In this document: positions 34,077-43,115 of the stretch, in pieces
Layout: every line of letters starts with the position of its first letter
Position numbering within the stretch: the stretch's first letter is position 1
Assembly (NCBI RefSeq): GCF_003570885.1
Contig: NZ_QXJC01000003.1
Span: 248,001 to 312,000 of the forward strand
Source of the DNA: Simplicispira hankyongi
Lineage (GTDB): Bacteria; Pseudomonadota; Gammaproteobacteria; Burkholderiales; Burkholderiaceae_C
DNA: 64,000 bases
Direction: 5' to 3'
Program-made: the position numbers and the translations under genes
The notes under the pieces: generated by a model
Database searches by the model: none
Told to the model about the DNA's origin: nothing
The model's input: the letters and a program-made list of their open reading frames with translations, nothing else

Positions 34077-34679
34077 ATGACCTTCGTTCAACCCATCACA
34101 CTGCGTGATCGCGGCGTGCGCCTAGAGCCCCTTTCCCTTGAACACGAATCCGGCCTGCGCGCGGCCGCCGCCGACGGCGAACTGTGGAAGCTGCGCGTCA
34201 CCTCGGTGCCCGAGCCGCAGGACACCCGCGCCTACATCGAAACCGCGCTGAAGATGCGCGCCGACGGCAACCGCTTTGCCTTTGCCGTACTCGACGACGC
34301 TACCGGCCAGGTGCTGGGCAGCACCAGCTACCACGACATCCTCCCAGCGGTGAAACGCGTCGAGATTGGCTACACCTGGTACCGCAAGAGCGTGCAGCGC
34401 AGCCACGTCAACACCACCTGCAAACTGCTGATGATGGGCCACGCGTTTGACGGCCTGGGCTGCCATGTGGTGGGCTGGCGCACCGACAACTTCAACTTCG
34501 CCTCGCAGCGCGCCATCGAGCGCCTGGGCGCCCGCAAAGACGGCGTCATCCGTGGCCATGCCCTGCGCCGCGACGGCACCATCCGCGACACCGTGATGTA
34601 CAGCCTGCGCGCCGGTGAATGGCCCGAAGCGCGTGCTCAGTTGCTATACCTTTTAGAGCTGCGTGCGCATACTGCATAA
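34077..34679 (+). CDS. GNAT family N-acetyltransferase
   Basis: Acetyltransferase (200 aa) of the RimJ/RimL-like GNAT group: GVRLEPLSLEHESGLRAA at the N-terminus, FAFAVLDDATGQVLGSTSY, the acetyl-CoA segment RVEIGYTWYRKSVQRSHVN, and ASQRAIERLGARKDGVIRGHAL. The substrate is unknown; related proteins modify protein N-termini or small amines. The ATG at 34077 fits the family start. It lies between the MoxR and VWA genes on the same strand. The last about 13 codons (from QLLYLLELRAHTA) are a copy of the interspersed repeat, whose core supplies the TAA stop, so the C-terminus is repeat-derived. Confidence 0.9.
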   Translation: MTFVQPITLRDRGVRLEPLSLEHESGLRAAAADGELWKLRVTSVPEPQDTRAYIETALKMRADGNRFAFAVLDDATGQVLGSTSYHDILPAVKRVEIGYTWYRKSVQRSHVNTTCKLLMMGHAFDGLGCHVVGWRTDNFNFASQRAIERLGARKDGVIRGHALRRDGTIRDTVMYSLRAGEWPEARAQLLYLLELRAHTA

Positions 34680-34699
34680 GCGCTAGAGGCCAATAACAC
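34641..34699 (+). repeat. Palindromic repeat family A, copy 7 (inside the GNAT 3' end)
   Basis: AGAGCT, 15 nt, ATAAGCGCTAG then AGGCCAATA. It has the sense orientation and encodes the terminal residues and stop of the GNAT gene. Confidence 0.78.
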
Positions 34700-34708
34700 C
34701 CTTAAAAC

Positions 34709-35896
34709 ATGCTGATTGACTTCTTCTACACGCTGCGCTCCGCCAAGCTGCCGGTCTCGGTCAAGGAATACCTGAGCCTGCTTGAAGCGCTGGAAGCCGG
34801 CGTGGTAGGGCCGAAGTCCGAGGGCGCCTGGAGCCTGGACGACTTCTATTTCCTCTCGCGCCTGGTGCTGGTCAAGGACGAGAAGCACTACGACAAGTTC
34901 GACCGCGCCTTTGCCGCCTACTTCAAGGGCGTGGAGCTGGTGGCCGACTTCACCAAGGAAGTGCCCGCCGACTGGCTGCGCAAGATCCTGGAAAACGAAC
35001 TCACGCCCGAGCAAAAGGCCGCCATCGAAAAAATGGGCTGGGACGAGCTCATGGAGACGCTCAAGAAGCGCCTCGAAGAGCAGAAGGAGCGCCACGAAGG
35101 CGGCAGCAAGTGGATAGGCACCGGCGGCACCAGCCCGTTTGGCCACGGCGGCTACAACCCGCAGGGCATTCGCATTGGCGGCGCCGGCAAGAACAAAAGC
35201 GCCGTCAAGGTGTGGGAGCAGCGCGCCTACCGCGACTACGACGACCAACAGGAACTCGGCACGCGCAACATCAAAGTCGCGCTGCGGCGCCTGCGCAAAT
35301 TTGCCCGCGAGGGGCACGAGCTGGAACTGGATTTGCCCGACACCATCCGCAGCACGGCCGCCAACGCCGGCTACCTGGACATCAAGATGGTGCCCGAGCG
35401 CCACAACAACGTGAAGGTACTGCTGCTGATGGACGTGGGCGGCACCATGGACGAGCATGTTCACCGCGTGGAAGAGCTTTTCAGTGCCGTGAAAAGCGAG
35501 TTCAAGCACCTGGAGTTCTATTACTTCCACAACTGCGTCTACGACTTCATGTGGAAGAACAACCGGCGCCGGTTTGCCGAAAAATTCCCCACCTGGGACA
35601 TCATTCGCAAGTACAACAAGGACTACAAGCTGATCTTCGTGGGCGACGCCACCATGAGCCCCTATGAGATTTTGCAGCCCGGCGGCAGCGTGGAATACAA
35701 CAACGAGGAAGCCGGCGCCGAGTGGCTGCAGCGCCTCACGCACGCCTTCCCCAAGTTCGCCTGGATCAACCCCGAGCCCCAAGGCGTGTGGCAGTACCGC
35801 CAGAGCATCAGCATCATCCAGCAGCTCATCGGCAACCGTATGTACCCTCTGTCACTCAAAGGCCTGGAGGAGACGATGCGGCTGCTGTCAAAATAG
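34709..35896 (+). CDS. VWA domain protein (CoxE-like), partner of MoxR
   Basis: Cytosolic protein of 395 aa. The N-terminal about 200 residues are charged and helical (KKRLEEQKERHEGGSKW, GGTSPFGHGGYNPQGIR). A VWA domain follows (about 230-390), beginning KVLLLMDVGGTMDEHV. The metal-ion adhesion motif, normally DxSxS, reads DVGGT from Asp242, and the later Asp of the site is in LIFVGDATMSPYE. Proteins of this kind work with MoxR AAA+ ATPases in metal-cofactor insertion (as CoxD/CoxE do). The client here is not encoded nearby. It is on the same strand as moxR and GNAT. Confidence 0.92.
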   Translation: MLIDFFYTLRSAKLPVSVKEYLSLLEALEAGVVGPKSEGAWSLDDFYFLSRLVLVKDEKHYDKFDRAFAAYFKGVELVADFTKEVPADWLRKILENELTPEQKAAIEKMGWDELMETLKKRLEEQKERHEGGSKWIGTGGTSPFGHGGYNPQGIRIGGAGKNKSAVKVWEQRAYRDYDDQQELGTRNIKVALRRLRKFAREGHELELDLPDTIRSTAANAGYLDIKMVPERHNNVKVLLLMDVGGTMDEHVHRVEELFSAVKSEFKHLEFYYFHNCVYDFMWKNNRRRFAEKFPTWDIIRKYNKDYKLIFVGDATMSPYEILQPGGSVEYNNEEAGAEWLQRLTHAFPKFAWINPEPQGVWQYRQSISIIQQLIGNRMYPLSLKGLEETMRLLSK

Positions 35897-35900
35897 GTGC

Positions 35901-37766
35901 ATGCCCCACTCTCGCGCGGTGCGTGCCGGGCAACTCGCCCTGCCCCTTCTTTTTGCCATTTCAGGTGCGCTGACCGGCTGCAGTGCCCTAACCCCCAAGA
36001 CCAGCGAGCGCAGCAGCGAAGCCGCAACCCCTGATGTCGCCGCGTTCACGCTGCAAGTGCGCGCGCCCAAGGAGGTGCGCGACTATCTGGAAAAGCACCT
36101 CGAACTGCAGCGCTTTAGCGCCTTTCCCGATCTGCAGGAACGTGAGCTCTCGCGCCTGCTGGGCGCGGCCGATACCAATGCACGCGAACTGCTCGCCACG
36201 CTGGGCTACTTCAGCCCGGACATCCAGATTGATCTGAGCAACACGCCCGACGACCGCCGCGCGCCCCGCGCCATCGTGGCCACCGTCGATCCGGGCGAGC
36301 GCACCACCATCAAGGCGCTGGACTTGAGGTTTCAGGGCGACATCGAGACGGGCCTAGCCACCAGCCGCCCCAAGGTGCGCGCACGCGCCGCGTGGACGCT
36401 GAACCCTGGCGAATCGTTTACCCAGGAAGCCTGGGACAACGCCAAGAAAAGTGCCCTGCGCGCGCTGCAAAAGCGCCGCTACCCGACCGCCAGCCTCGCC
36501 AACAGCCGCGCAGACATCGACGCGGATACGCACCAGGCTGCGCTGTCGGCCACCTTCGATTCGGGCCCAGCCTACCGCTTCGGTCCGCTGCACCTCAAAG
36601 GCATGAAGCGCTACGACGCGCAAGGCATCAAGAACATCGCGCGCCTGCCCACCGGGGCCATATACGACGAAACCGAGTTGCTCGATACCCAGCAGCGCCT
36701 GGCCGCCAGTGGCTATTTCGACACGGTGTTCCTCACACTGGACCCCGATACCCCGCAACCGGGCGCCGCCCCCGTCACCGCGCAGGTGCGCGAGGCACCG
36801 CTGCAAAAAGCCATCTTCGGCATCGGCGTTTCCACCGACAGCGGCGTGCGCCTGTCGCTGGACCACACCTACAACCGGCTTCCCTGGCTCGGCTGGCGCG
36901 CACTCACCAAGCTCTCGTTCGATCGGGAAGCCAAAGTTCTCGGCACCGAGTGGACCGCACTGCCCGGCACCAACGGCTGGCGCTGGGTGGCCGGTGCGCA
37001 ATTGCAGCGCGAAGCCACCGGTGACTACCAGGTCAACGGCACACAGTGGCGCTTTGGCCGCAGCCAGAGCACCGACCACATCGACCGCAACTACGCCTTG
37101 CAGTACAACAGTGCCGTCAGCCAAGGCCCCATGGCACCGCCCGAGAGCACGGCACTGAGCCTGAACACGGGCTGGACGGGCCGCTATTTCGATAGCAACA
37201 CGGCACCGGCCAGCGGTTGGGGCCTGGCGGCTGAATTCGGCGCGGGCACCACGCTGCGCCCTGAGCACGACCCCTTCGTGCGCGCACTGGCCCGCGGCTT
37301 GTATTTCCAGCCCCTCGCCAAGGTGACAGCGCCCGACGGCAGCAGCCGACGTGCCCGCATCGCGCTGCGCACTGAAGTCGGCGCAGTATTCGCCCGGCCC
37401 GGCGCGCAGATTCCGGTGACGCAGCTGTTTCTGACCGGCGGCGACACCACCGTGCGTGGCTACAGCCTGCGCTCCATTGGCGCGCGTACCGAAAACGACC
37501 AGCTCTTTGGCGGACGGTACCTCGCCGTAGCCAGCGCCGAATGGCAGCGCCCCCTCGTGTTTGGCGGCACGGTGAGCGATTTTGAGAGCGCCTTGTTTGT
37601 GGACGTGGGCGCCGTTGCCGACCGCGTGGCCGACTTGCACGCGCGTGTCGGCGTGGGCGCGGGGCTGCGCTGGCGCAGCCCGGTCGGGCCTTTGCAGACC
37701 GACCTGGCTTACGGGGTGCAAGCCAAACAACTGCGCCTGCATCTGCGCCTGGGCTTTACGTTCTGA
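35901..37766 (+). CDS. tamA: Outer membrane assembly factor TamA (Omp85 family)
   Basis: Outer-membrane protein (621 aa) of the translocation and assembly module. Residues 1 to about 25 form an export signal with a lipobox-like LTGC, so the protein may be lipid-anchored. POTRA domains occupy about 45-290 (FRFQGDIETG-like strands, YRFGPLHLKGMKRYD). The C-terminal 16-strand barrel (about 300-621) includes FLTGGDTTVRGYSLRSIG, the VRGY/F motif of Omp85 proteins, and ends in aromatic Phe (GFTF). It is followed 2 bp later by tamB and starts 4 bp after the VWA gene, so transcription from the MoxR cluster may run through. Confidence 0.93.
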   Translation: MPHSRAVRAGQLALPLLFAISGALTGCSALTPKTSERSSEAATPDVAAFTLQVRAPKEVRDYLEKHLELQRFSAFPDLQERELSRLLGAADTNARELLATLGYFSPDIQIDLSNTPDDRRAPRAIVATVDPGERTTIKALDLRFQGDIETGLATSRPKVRARAAWTLNPGESFTQEAWDNAKKSALRALQKRRYPTASLANSRADIDADTHQAALSATFDSGPAYRFGPLHLKGMKRYDAQGIKNIARLPTGAIYDETELLDTQQRLAASGYFDTVFLTLDPDTPQPGAAPVTAQVREAPLQKAIFGIGVSTDSGVRLSLDHTYNRLPWLGWRALTKLSFDREAKVLGTEWTALPGTNGWRWVAGAQLQREATGDYQVNGTQWRFGRSQSTDHIDRNYALQYNSAVSQGPMAPPESTALSLNTGWTGRYFDSNTAPASGWGLAAEFGAGTTLRPEHDPFVRALARGLYFQPLAKVTAPDGSSRRARIALRTEVGAVFARPGAQIPVTQLFLTGGDTTVRGYSLRSIGARTENDQLFGGRYLAVASAEWQRPLVFGGTVSDFESALFVDVGAVADRVADLHARVGVGAGLRWRSPVGPLQTDLAYGVQAKQLRLHLRLGFTF

Positions 37767-37768
37767 CG

Positions 37769-40700
37769 ATGGCAAACCGCCCCACCACGCCCCCAGACGC
37801 CGGCCCTGACGTCTTTGCTGCCGGCGCCACCCACCGCGCCGGCCCCAACGTTTATGCGGCCGCCTCGGGCAACCACCCCCCACCAACACCTCGGCGCAAG
37901 CGCTTGCTGCGCCCCTTCCTGCTCGCCTTTGCCGCCTTGCTGGTGGTGCTGCTGCTGGCCGCCTTGCTGGCCTGGCAATGGCTGGGGCGGGACGATTCGC
38001 TCGCCTACGTGCTGCAACGTGCGTCGCAGAGCCTGCCCGCAGGCCAGCAGTTGACAACCGAAGGCGTCCGTGGCTCCCTGCGGCGCGGCGGCCACATCGC
38101 GCACCTGCGCTGGCAAAGCAGCACACTCAGCGTGAACGCGCAGGACATCGACCTTGGCTGGAGCCTCACGCCCCTGCTCAACAAGACCCTGCGCCTGGGC
38201 AAGCTCGAAGCGGCCCGGGTGGTCATCACGCCCCTAGCGCAGCCTGAGGTGGCAACACCGCCGCCGACGCCTTTGCAGCAACTGAACTTGCCGCTTTACA
38301 TCGACATCCCCTTTGCCGTGCGCGAACTGGTCTGGGCTGCCGACAAGCCCTTCGACGCCAAAGCCCTCTCGGGCCGCTACCGCTACAACGGCGCCGCGCA
38401 CCACCTCGAAGTTGCGAGCGTGGATCTACCGCAGGGCCACCTCAGCGCCGATGTGCGAGTGGACGGCAAGGCGCCCATGGCAGTGGACGCCACGCTGCAA
38501 GCGCAGTGGCAGGCCCAGCTTCCGAAAGGGGCAGCAGAGAGCGAACGCACGCTCGGCGTCCAAGTTGAAGCCCAGGCCAAAGGCACCCTGGCCGGCCAGG
38601 AGGCACGCATCGAACTGACTGCCAAGCTGCGCGCAGCGCCGCAAGAGGCATCGGCACCAAAAGACTCGGCACCCATGCAAGCCGACGCCAGCGCCAGCGT
38701 CGCGCCCTGGGCAGCCCAACCGCTGCTCACAGCGCAAGCCGATCTGCAAGGCGTCGACCTGGCAGTGCTGTCGCCCCAAGCCCCCACCACCTTGCTCAGC
38801 GGCCACGTCGCAGCCGGGCCAACGCCCGAAGGCTGGGACGTGGAAGCGACCCTCACCAATGCCCGCCCGGCCCCCTGGGACAAAAAGGGCCTGCCGGTGA
38901 ACGCCGTCACGGCCCATGTGCACTTTGACGGCACGCAATGGAGCACCGAGGACGCCCGCGTCGACATCGGCAAGGGCACGCTGGCCTTGCAAGGCCGTTT
39001 CGCGCCAGCATCACAATCCTTCGCACTCAAGGCCCAGGTCGAACGCGTCGACCCAGCGCAACTGCACAGCGCGCTTGCCGCGGCGCCACTGAGCGGCCGC
39101 GCCACGGCGGAAGGAAGCGCGCAAGACCTCCAATTCGAGCTGCAATTGGCCGCCAGCGGCGCGCGCAGCGCACGCAAGCGTGCGCCAGCAACCCTGCGCA
39201 TCGACCGCGTGGCAGCGCGCGGCACCTGGAAAGAGGGCATGCTCCACCTGCCGCAAGCCGATATCGAGACGCTGCAGGCACAGGTCAAGGCGACCGACGT
39301 GCAGGTCGCCACCCTTCCTGCGCTCGCCATCAGCGGCAAGGTTCAGGCCAAGCTGCCTGGCACCAGCGCGCAAGCAGACGGCAAGCTTGCCGCGCACCTT
39401 GGCGCCGGTACGCTGCAAGTGCAATCGGCGTCAGCGGAGCAGACGCTGGCGTGGCTGAGAACCCTGCCTGGTCTCAGCCAGCTCGCGCCGGACTTTGCGG
39501 CGCGCGGCAGCGCCTCGCTCAATGCCCAATGGCGTGGCGGCTGGGAAGGCTTTACCACCTTGCCCAAAGCAACTACCGCTGCCGCCAGCAAGAGCGCCAA
39601 TGCCCCGCGATTGCAGGCCACGTTCGACGCGCCGAAACTGCAGCTCGATCTGCCAAACGCGAAAGGCGCCGCGCCCACCCAGATCGAACTGCACGGCATG
39701 CGCCTGCGCGCGGCGGGCAGCGCCGCCCGCGCCGAGATTTCGCTGCAAGGCGAACTGCGCCGTGACAAGCAAAGCGCCACCGTGCAGAGCAGCGTGATCG
39801 CCCGCCTGCTGGAGGCCACCGACAAGGGCGCCGTCGCCGCGAATGCGCAGGTGCAAAGCCTGAGCGTGACGCTGCAAGACGGCCTGCACAAGGGCCGCTG
39901 GACCTTGCTGGCAGGCGCTCCTTTTGCCATTGAGGCGCGCCGCGGCATTGGAGGGGCGCTGAGTGCCAAGGTCGGCGCGGGCAGCGCCGCGCTCACCGCA
40001 CCGGTGCCAGGCAAGGTCGCGCTGCGCTGGGAGCCGCTCGCATTCGCCCGTTCCGCAGGGGGCGCCGTGGCCTTGCGGACGCAGGGCGCCGTCACCGGCA
40101 TTCCGCTCGCCTGGGCCGATCTGGTCGGCGCGCAGGACCCACCGCTGCTGAAAAAATTCGGCTTGGATACCGACCTCATCTTCGGCGGGCGGTGGGCCGT
40201 GGATGCGGGCGACAAGCTCAGCGCCAGCGTGCGCCTGCAGCGCAGCAGCGGCGACCTGCGCATTGCCGTGGAAGACGCGCCACCCGCCACCAGCGTGCAG
40301 AGCAAGGGCGACGGCGCCAAGGTCGACGCGGCTCTGCGCGAGCGCACGGACACGATTGCCGCCGGCTTGCGCAATGTCGCACTCACCGCAGAGGCCGAGG
40401 GCGACGCCCTGCGCACCGCCTTCACCTGGGACAGCGCGCAGGCCGGCGAGGTGCGCGCCGAGGCATCCACGCGCCTGCAGCACCAGGACGGCGGCTGGGT
40501 GTGGCCCGACAACGCAGCGCTGGCCGGCACCGTGCGCGCCAAGCTGCCGCAGGTAGGGGTGTGGTCGGTGCTGGCGCCGCCCGGTTGGCGCATCAGCGGC
40601 ACACTCGAAGCCGACGCGGCACTCTCGGGCACGCGCGGCAACCCCCTGTGGAGCGGGCAACTCAGCGCCGACAAGCTCACCGTGCGCTCGCTGCTCGATG

Positions 40701-41896
40701 GCGTAGACCTTCAAGACGGCCAGCTGCGCGCCACGCTGGCCGGCAACCGCATCAACATTACCGCGTTCAGCCTCAAAGGCGGGCGCGGCAGCAGCGCGCG
40801 CATCGCAGGCTTCAGCGGCAACCGCACACCTCCACCGGTGGACGGCGGCAGCCTGCAGGGCAGCGGTAGCGTGCAATGGGGCAGCAGCAGCGCAGCAGAC
40901 CTGCGCATGGACTTCAAAGCCCGAGCCAACCAACTGCAAGTGCTGGTGCGCGCGGACCGCCAGGCCAGCGTCTCGGGCACGCTGGAGGCCACCCTGGGCG
41001 AGCGCCAGTTCACGCTGCGCGGCGACTTGCGTATCGACCGCGCCAGCATCCTCTTGCCCGACGCCAGCGCCCCCAGCCTGGGTGCTGATGTGGTGGTGCA
41101 CTCCAAGGCGCGCGACGCAGCAGCGCAAAAAAATGCCCAGCAAGCGGCCAGTGCCGCGCAGCGCGCAGACACCGTGCTGCCGCCCGACGTCGCCATCACC
41201 CTGGACCTGGGCGACGATTTCGCTTTCCAGGGCCAGGGCATCACCACGCGCCTGGAAGGCAAGCTCGACATCCGCAGCAGCTCCATGCCCCACACGCCGC
41301 CACGCATCTTTGGCGAGGTGCGCACCGTCGCCGGCCGCTACCGCGCCTGGGGACAGATGCTCGACATCGAAACCGGCCTGGTGCGCTTCAATGGCCCGTA
41401 CAACAACCCCTCGCTCGACATCCTCGCGCTGCGCCCCAATATCGAAGTGCGCGCCGGCGTGCAGGTCAGCGGCAACGCGCTCGACCCCCGCGTGCGCCTG
41501 TACGCCGAGCCCGATTTGCCCGATGCAGAAAAACTCTCCTGGGTGGTACTGGGCCACGGCGCGGCCTCCGGCGGGGCCGAAGCCGCCGTACTGCAACAGG
41601 CCGCGCTGGCCCTGCTGGGCGGCAAGGGCGGCGGCGCGGGCGAGAAGGTCGCCAGCCGCCTGGGCCTGGACGAAGTCGGCTTCAAGGGCCCCGGTGCAGG
41701 CGAGGGCGCCACCGGCGCCGCCCTCACCTTTGGCAAGCGTCTGTCCAAGGACTTGTACGTCACCTATGAGCGCAGCCTCTCGGGCACGCTGGGTACGCTC
41801 TACATCTTCTACGACCTCTCCAAGCGCCTGCGCCTGCGCGGCCAAACCGGCGCCAGCACGGGGCTGGACCTCATCTACACCGTGCGCTACGAATAA
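37769..41896 (+). CDS. tamB: Translocation and assembly module protein TamB
   Basis: Large periplasm-spanning protein (1375 aa, DUF490/AsmA-like). One N-terminal membrane helix (about 47-70) anchors it in the inner membrane. A long repetitive beta-rich region follows, predicted to form a hydrophobic groove. The conserved C-terminal domain (about 1150-1375) contains ITLDLGDDFAFQGQGITTRLEG, YNNPSLDILALR, SWVVLGH and the closing LGTLYIFYDLSKRLRLRGQTG. TamB works with TamA in outer-membrane protein assembly and phospholipid transport to the outer membrane. The gene is coupled to tamA and followed 25 bp later by tRNA-Arg. Confidence 0.94.
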   Translation: MANRPTTPPDAGPDVFAAGATHRAGPNVYAAASGNHPPPTPRRKRLLRPFLLAFAALLVVLLLAALLAWQWLGRDDSLAYVLQRASQSLPAGQQLTTEGVRGSLRRGGHIAHLRWQSSTLSVNAQDIDLGWSLTPLLNKTLRLGKLEAARVVITPLAQPEVATPPPTPLQQLNLPLYIDIPFAVRELVWAADKPFDAKALSGRYRYNGAAHHLEVASVDLPQGHLSADVRVDGKAPMAVDATLQAQWQAQLPKGAAESERTLGVQVEAQAKGTLAGQEARIELTAKLRAAPQEASAPKDSAPMQADASASVAPWAAQPLLTAQADLQGVDLAVLSPQAPTTLLSGHVAAGPTPEGWDVEATLTNARPAPWDKKGLPVNAVTAHVHFDGTQWSTEDARVDIGKGTLALQGRFAPASQSFALKAQVERVDPAQLHSALAAAPLSGRATAEGSAQDLQFELQLAASGARSARKRAPATLRIDRVAARGTWKEGMLHLPQADIETLQAQVKATDVQVATLPALAISGKVQAKLPGTSAQADGKLAAHLGAGTLQVQSASAEQTLAWLRTLPGLSQLAPDFAARGSASLNAQWRGGWEGFTTLPKATTAAASKSANAPRLQATFDAPKLQLDLPNAKGAAPTQIELHGMRLRAAGSAARAEISLQGELRRDKQSATVQSSVIARLLEATDKGAVAANAQVQSLSVTLQDGLHKGRWTLLAGAPFAIEARRGIGGALSAKVGAGSAALTAPVPGKVALRWEPLAFARSAGGAVALRTQGAVTGIPLAWADLVGAQDPPLLKKFGLDTDLIFGGRWAVDAGDKLSASVRLQRSSGDLRIAVEDAPPATSVQSKGDGAKVDAALRERTDTIAAGLRNVALTAEAEGDALRTAFTWDSAQAGEVRAEASTRLQHQDGGWVWPDNAALAGTVRAKLPQVGVWSVLAPPGWRISGTLEADAALSGTRGNPLWSGQLSADKLTVRSLLDGVDLQDGQLRATLAGNRINITAFSLKGGRGSSARIAGFSGNRTPPPVDGGSLQGSGSVQWGSSSAADLRMDFKARANQLQVLVRADRQASVSGTLEATLGERQFTLRGDLRIDRASILLPDASAPSLGADVVVHSKARDAAAQKNAQQAASAAQRADTVLPPDVAITLDLGDDFAFQGQGITTRLEGKLDIRSSSMPHTPPRIFGEVRTVAGRYRAWGQMLDIETGLVRFNGPYNNPSLDILALRPNIEVRAGVQVSGNALDPRVRLYAEPDLPDAEKLSWVVLGHGAASGGAEAAVLQQAALALLGGKGGGAGEKVASRLGLDEVGFKGPGAGEGATGAALTFGKRLSKDLYVTYERSLSGTLGTLYIFYDLSKRLRLRGQTGASTGLDLIYTVRYE

Positions 41897-41921
41897 CGCC
41901 AGCGCCTACAATGGCGCCCCT

Positions 41922-41996
41922 CTCCTCGTAGTTCAATGGATAGAACGAGTGCCTCCTAAGCGCTAGATACAGGTTCGATTCCTGTCGAGGGGACCA
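41922..41996 (+). tRNA. tRNA-Arg (anticodon CCT)
   Basis: A full cloverleaf of 75 nt including encoded CCA. The acceptor stem pairs CTCCTCG with CGAGGGG, with one G-U pair. The D stem is GTTC/GAAC, the anticodon stem AGTGC/GCGCT with loop CTCCTAA (anticodon CCT, codon AGG), and the T stem ACAGG/CCTGT with loop TTCGATT. Confidence 0.96.
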
Positions 41997-42032
41997 AGCA
42001 GTCGTTTCATGACGCCTCGCAACACCTCGAAG

Positions 42033-42065
42033 ACCCGCATGCTTCCTAGCATTGCGGGTTTTTTG
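42033..42065 (+). terminator. Terminator downstream of tRNA-Arg
   Basis: ACCCGCA and TGCGGGT form the outer stem (extended by TGC/GCA inside), followed by a run of T. Confidence 0.85.
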
Positions 42066-42148
42066 TTGTCTCAAGCCACATCACACCGTAACAACCTACC
42101 GTTGTGTCCGAAAAAACTTGACCAGCACAAACGTCAGGCAATTCATCG

Positions 42149-42778
42149 TCAGCACAGGTGCTCGGAAGTAATCACATGAACGCCTGGCAGCGGATGAATC
42201 GCTGCATTTAGCAAAGCTTCGGCAATCTTCAGCGCGGGGTTCAAGCGCCATTTGCGGGGCAAAATGGGACTGAGTGCGGACAACACCGACACACTTACGC
42301 TTTCCCCCGCACGGGATTCTTGGCGATCTCCCCCGATCAATCCGGGGCGCACATGGGTGAGGGACGAAAATCCGAGTTGCTCCAGATCGCGTTCCAATGC
42401 TCCCTTCACCCGGCTGTAGAAAAATCGCGAAGACACGTCTGCTCCAAGAGCCGAATTCAACACGTAGGCGGGCGTGCCGTGCTTGCGGGCTAGCCGCCCA
42501 GCCTGAAACGGATAGTCGTGATCCACGCGCTGGAAGGCGTCTTGAGAGCCGGCCTTGGCCATGGTGGTCCCCAAGGTGCAAATGACCGCATCGGCTTGCC
42601 ACCAAGACGCATCTTCGGGAAGCTGCCCAAAATCCACGACTGGCGCCTGCAGTTTGGGGTGATTGGGTAGATCCCTACGAGACGGTGCGACCACGCTGTC
42701 TACTCGTTCGTCAGCCAGCGCGAGGCGCAATACGTGGCTGCCCACCAGTCCTGTGGCGCCCACAAGCAAAAGAATCAT
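42149..42778 (-). CDS. NAD(P)-binding Rossmann-fold protein (atypical SDR/epimerase-like)
   Basis: Protein of 209 aa with the nucleotide-binding motif LLLVGATGLVGSHVLRLAL (GxxGxxG) at the N-terminus, the ADAVICTLGTTMAKAGS segment, YVLNSALGADVSSRFFYSRVKG with a Tyr-x3-Lys-like pair, and THVRPGLIGGDRQE. It resembles the NAD(P)H-binding/TDH-like atypical short-chain dehydrogenases related to HTATIP2 (YbjT group). Function and substrate are unknown. It lies alone on the minus strand just inside the tRNA-Arg boundary. Confidence 0.88.
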   Translation of the reverse strand: MILLLVGATGLVGSHVLRLALADERVDSVVAPSRRDLPNHPKLQAPVVDFGQLPEDASWWQADAVICTLGTTMAKAGSQDAFQRVDHDYPFQAGRLARKHGTPAYVLNSALGADVSSRFFYSRVKGALERDLEQLGFSSLTHVRPGLIGGDRQESRAGESVSVSVLSALSPILPRKWRLNPALKIAEALLNAAIHPLPGVHVITSEHLC

Positions 42779-42882
42779 TTTGCGTTCCTTTCAAATGTGA
42801 ACACGTATCGAAACGGTAATCATGTTCCATGCAGGCCCACAATTGATCCGGCTTGGCAAGCAGTGTGACCATGAGTGCTTGA

Positions 42883-43035
42883 TCAGTGCTTGACTTCCCA
42901 CCATTGAGGCAGCGACGCACGCACCGAAGCGAGATGGAATCGGTCGTCGATCAGGCACACAAAACCTCGATCGGCCGGTCGAAGTATTTGCAGCCGGGCC
43001 GGCAACTTGACCGCCTGGAGTCGCTCGGTTGGCCC
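42883..43035 (-). pseudogene. 3' fragment resembling the C-terminus of a DinG/XPD-type helicase
   Basis: About 50 codons ending at TGA 42883-42885 read AVKLPARLQILRPADRGF, then VCLIDDRFHLASVRASLPQ and WWEVKH. The LPARLQ...DRGFVCLIDDRF pattern resembles motif VI and the closing segment of Rad3/DinG helicases (…GR-IR-..DRGVV-L-D-R…), but the central GRLIR residues are missing and the upstream frame has no helicase motifs. It is therefore probably a truncated remnant. The 337-bp gap 42779-43115 holds nothing else I can identify. Confidence 0.4.
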
Positions 43036-43115
43036 GGCGCTGTCGTTTCGCGTTGCCTGGGTGCTACGCATGCTTGCGTAGGGCATGCTTGCTACTTTAG
43101 AGCAAAGGAACACAC

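Noticed and set aside
34709-35896. Assignment of the VWA protein to a CO dehydrogenase operon (coxE)
   Set aside because: No CO dehydrogenase subunit genes are nearby; the similarity is only at the VWA family level.
36354-38126. A 590-aa reverse open frame opposite tamA/tamB
   Set aside because: Antisense to well supported genes, low-complexity composition, no recognisable domain.
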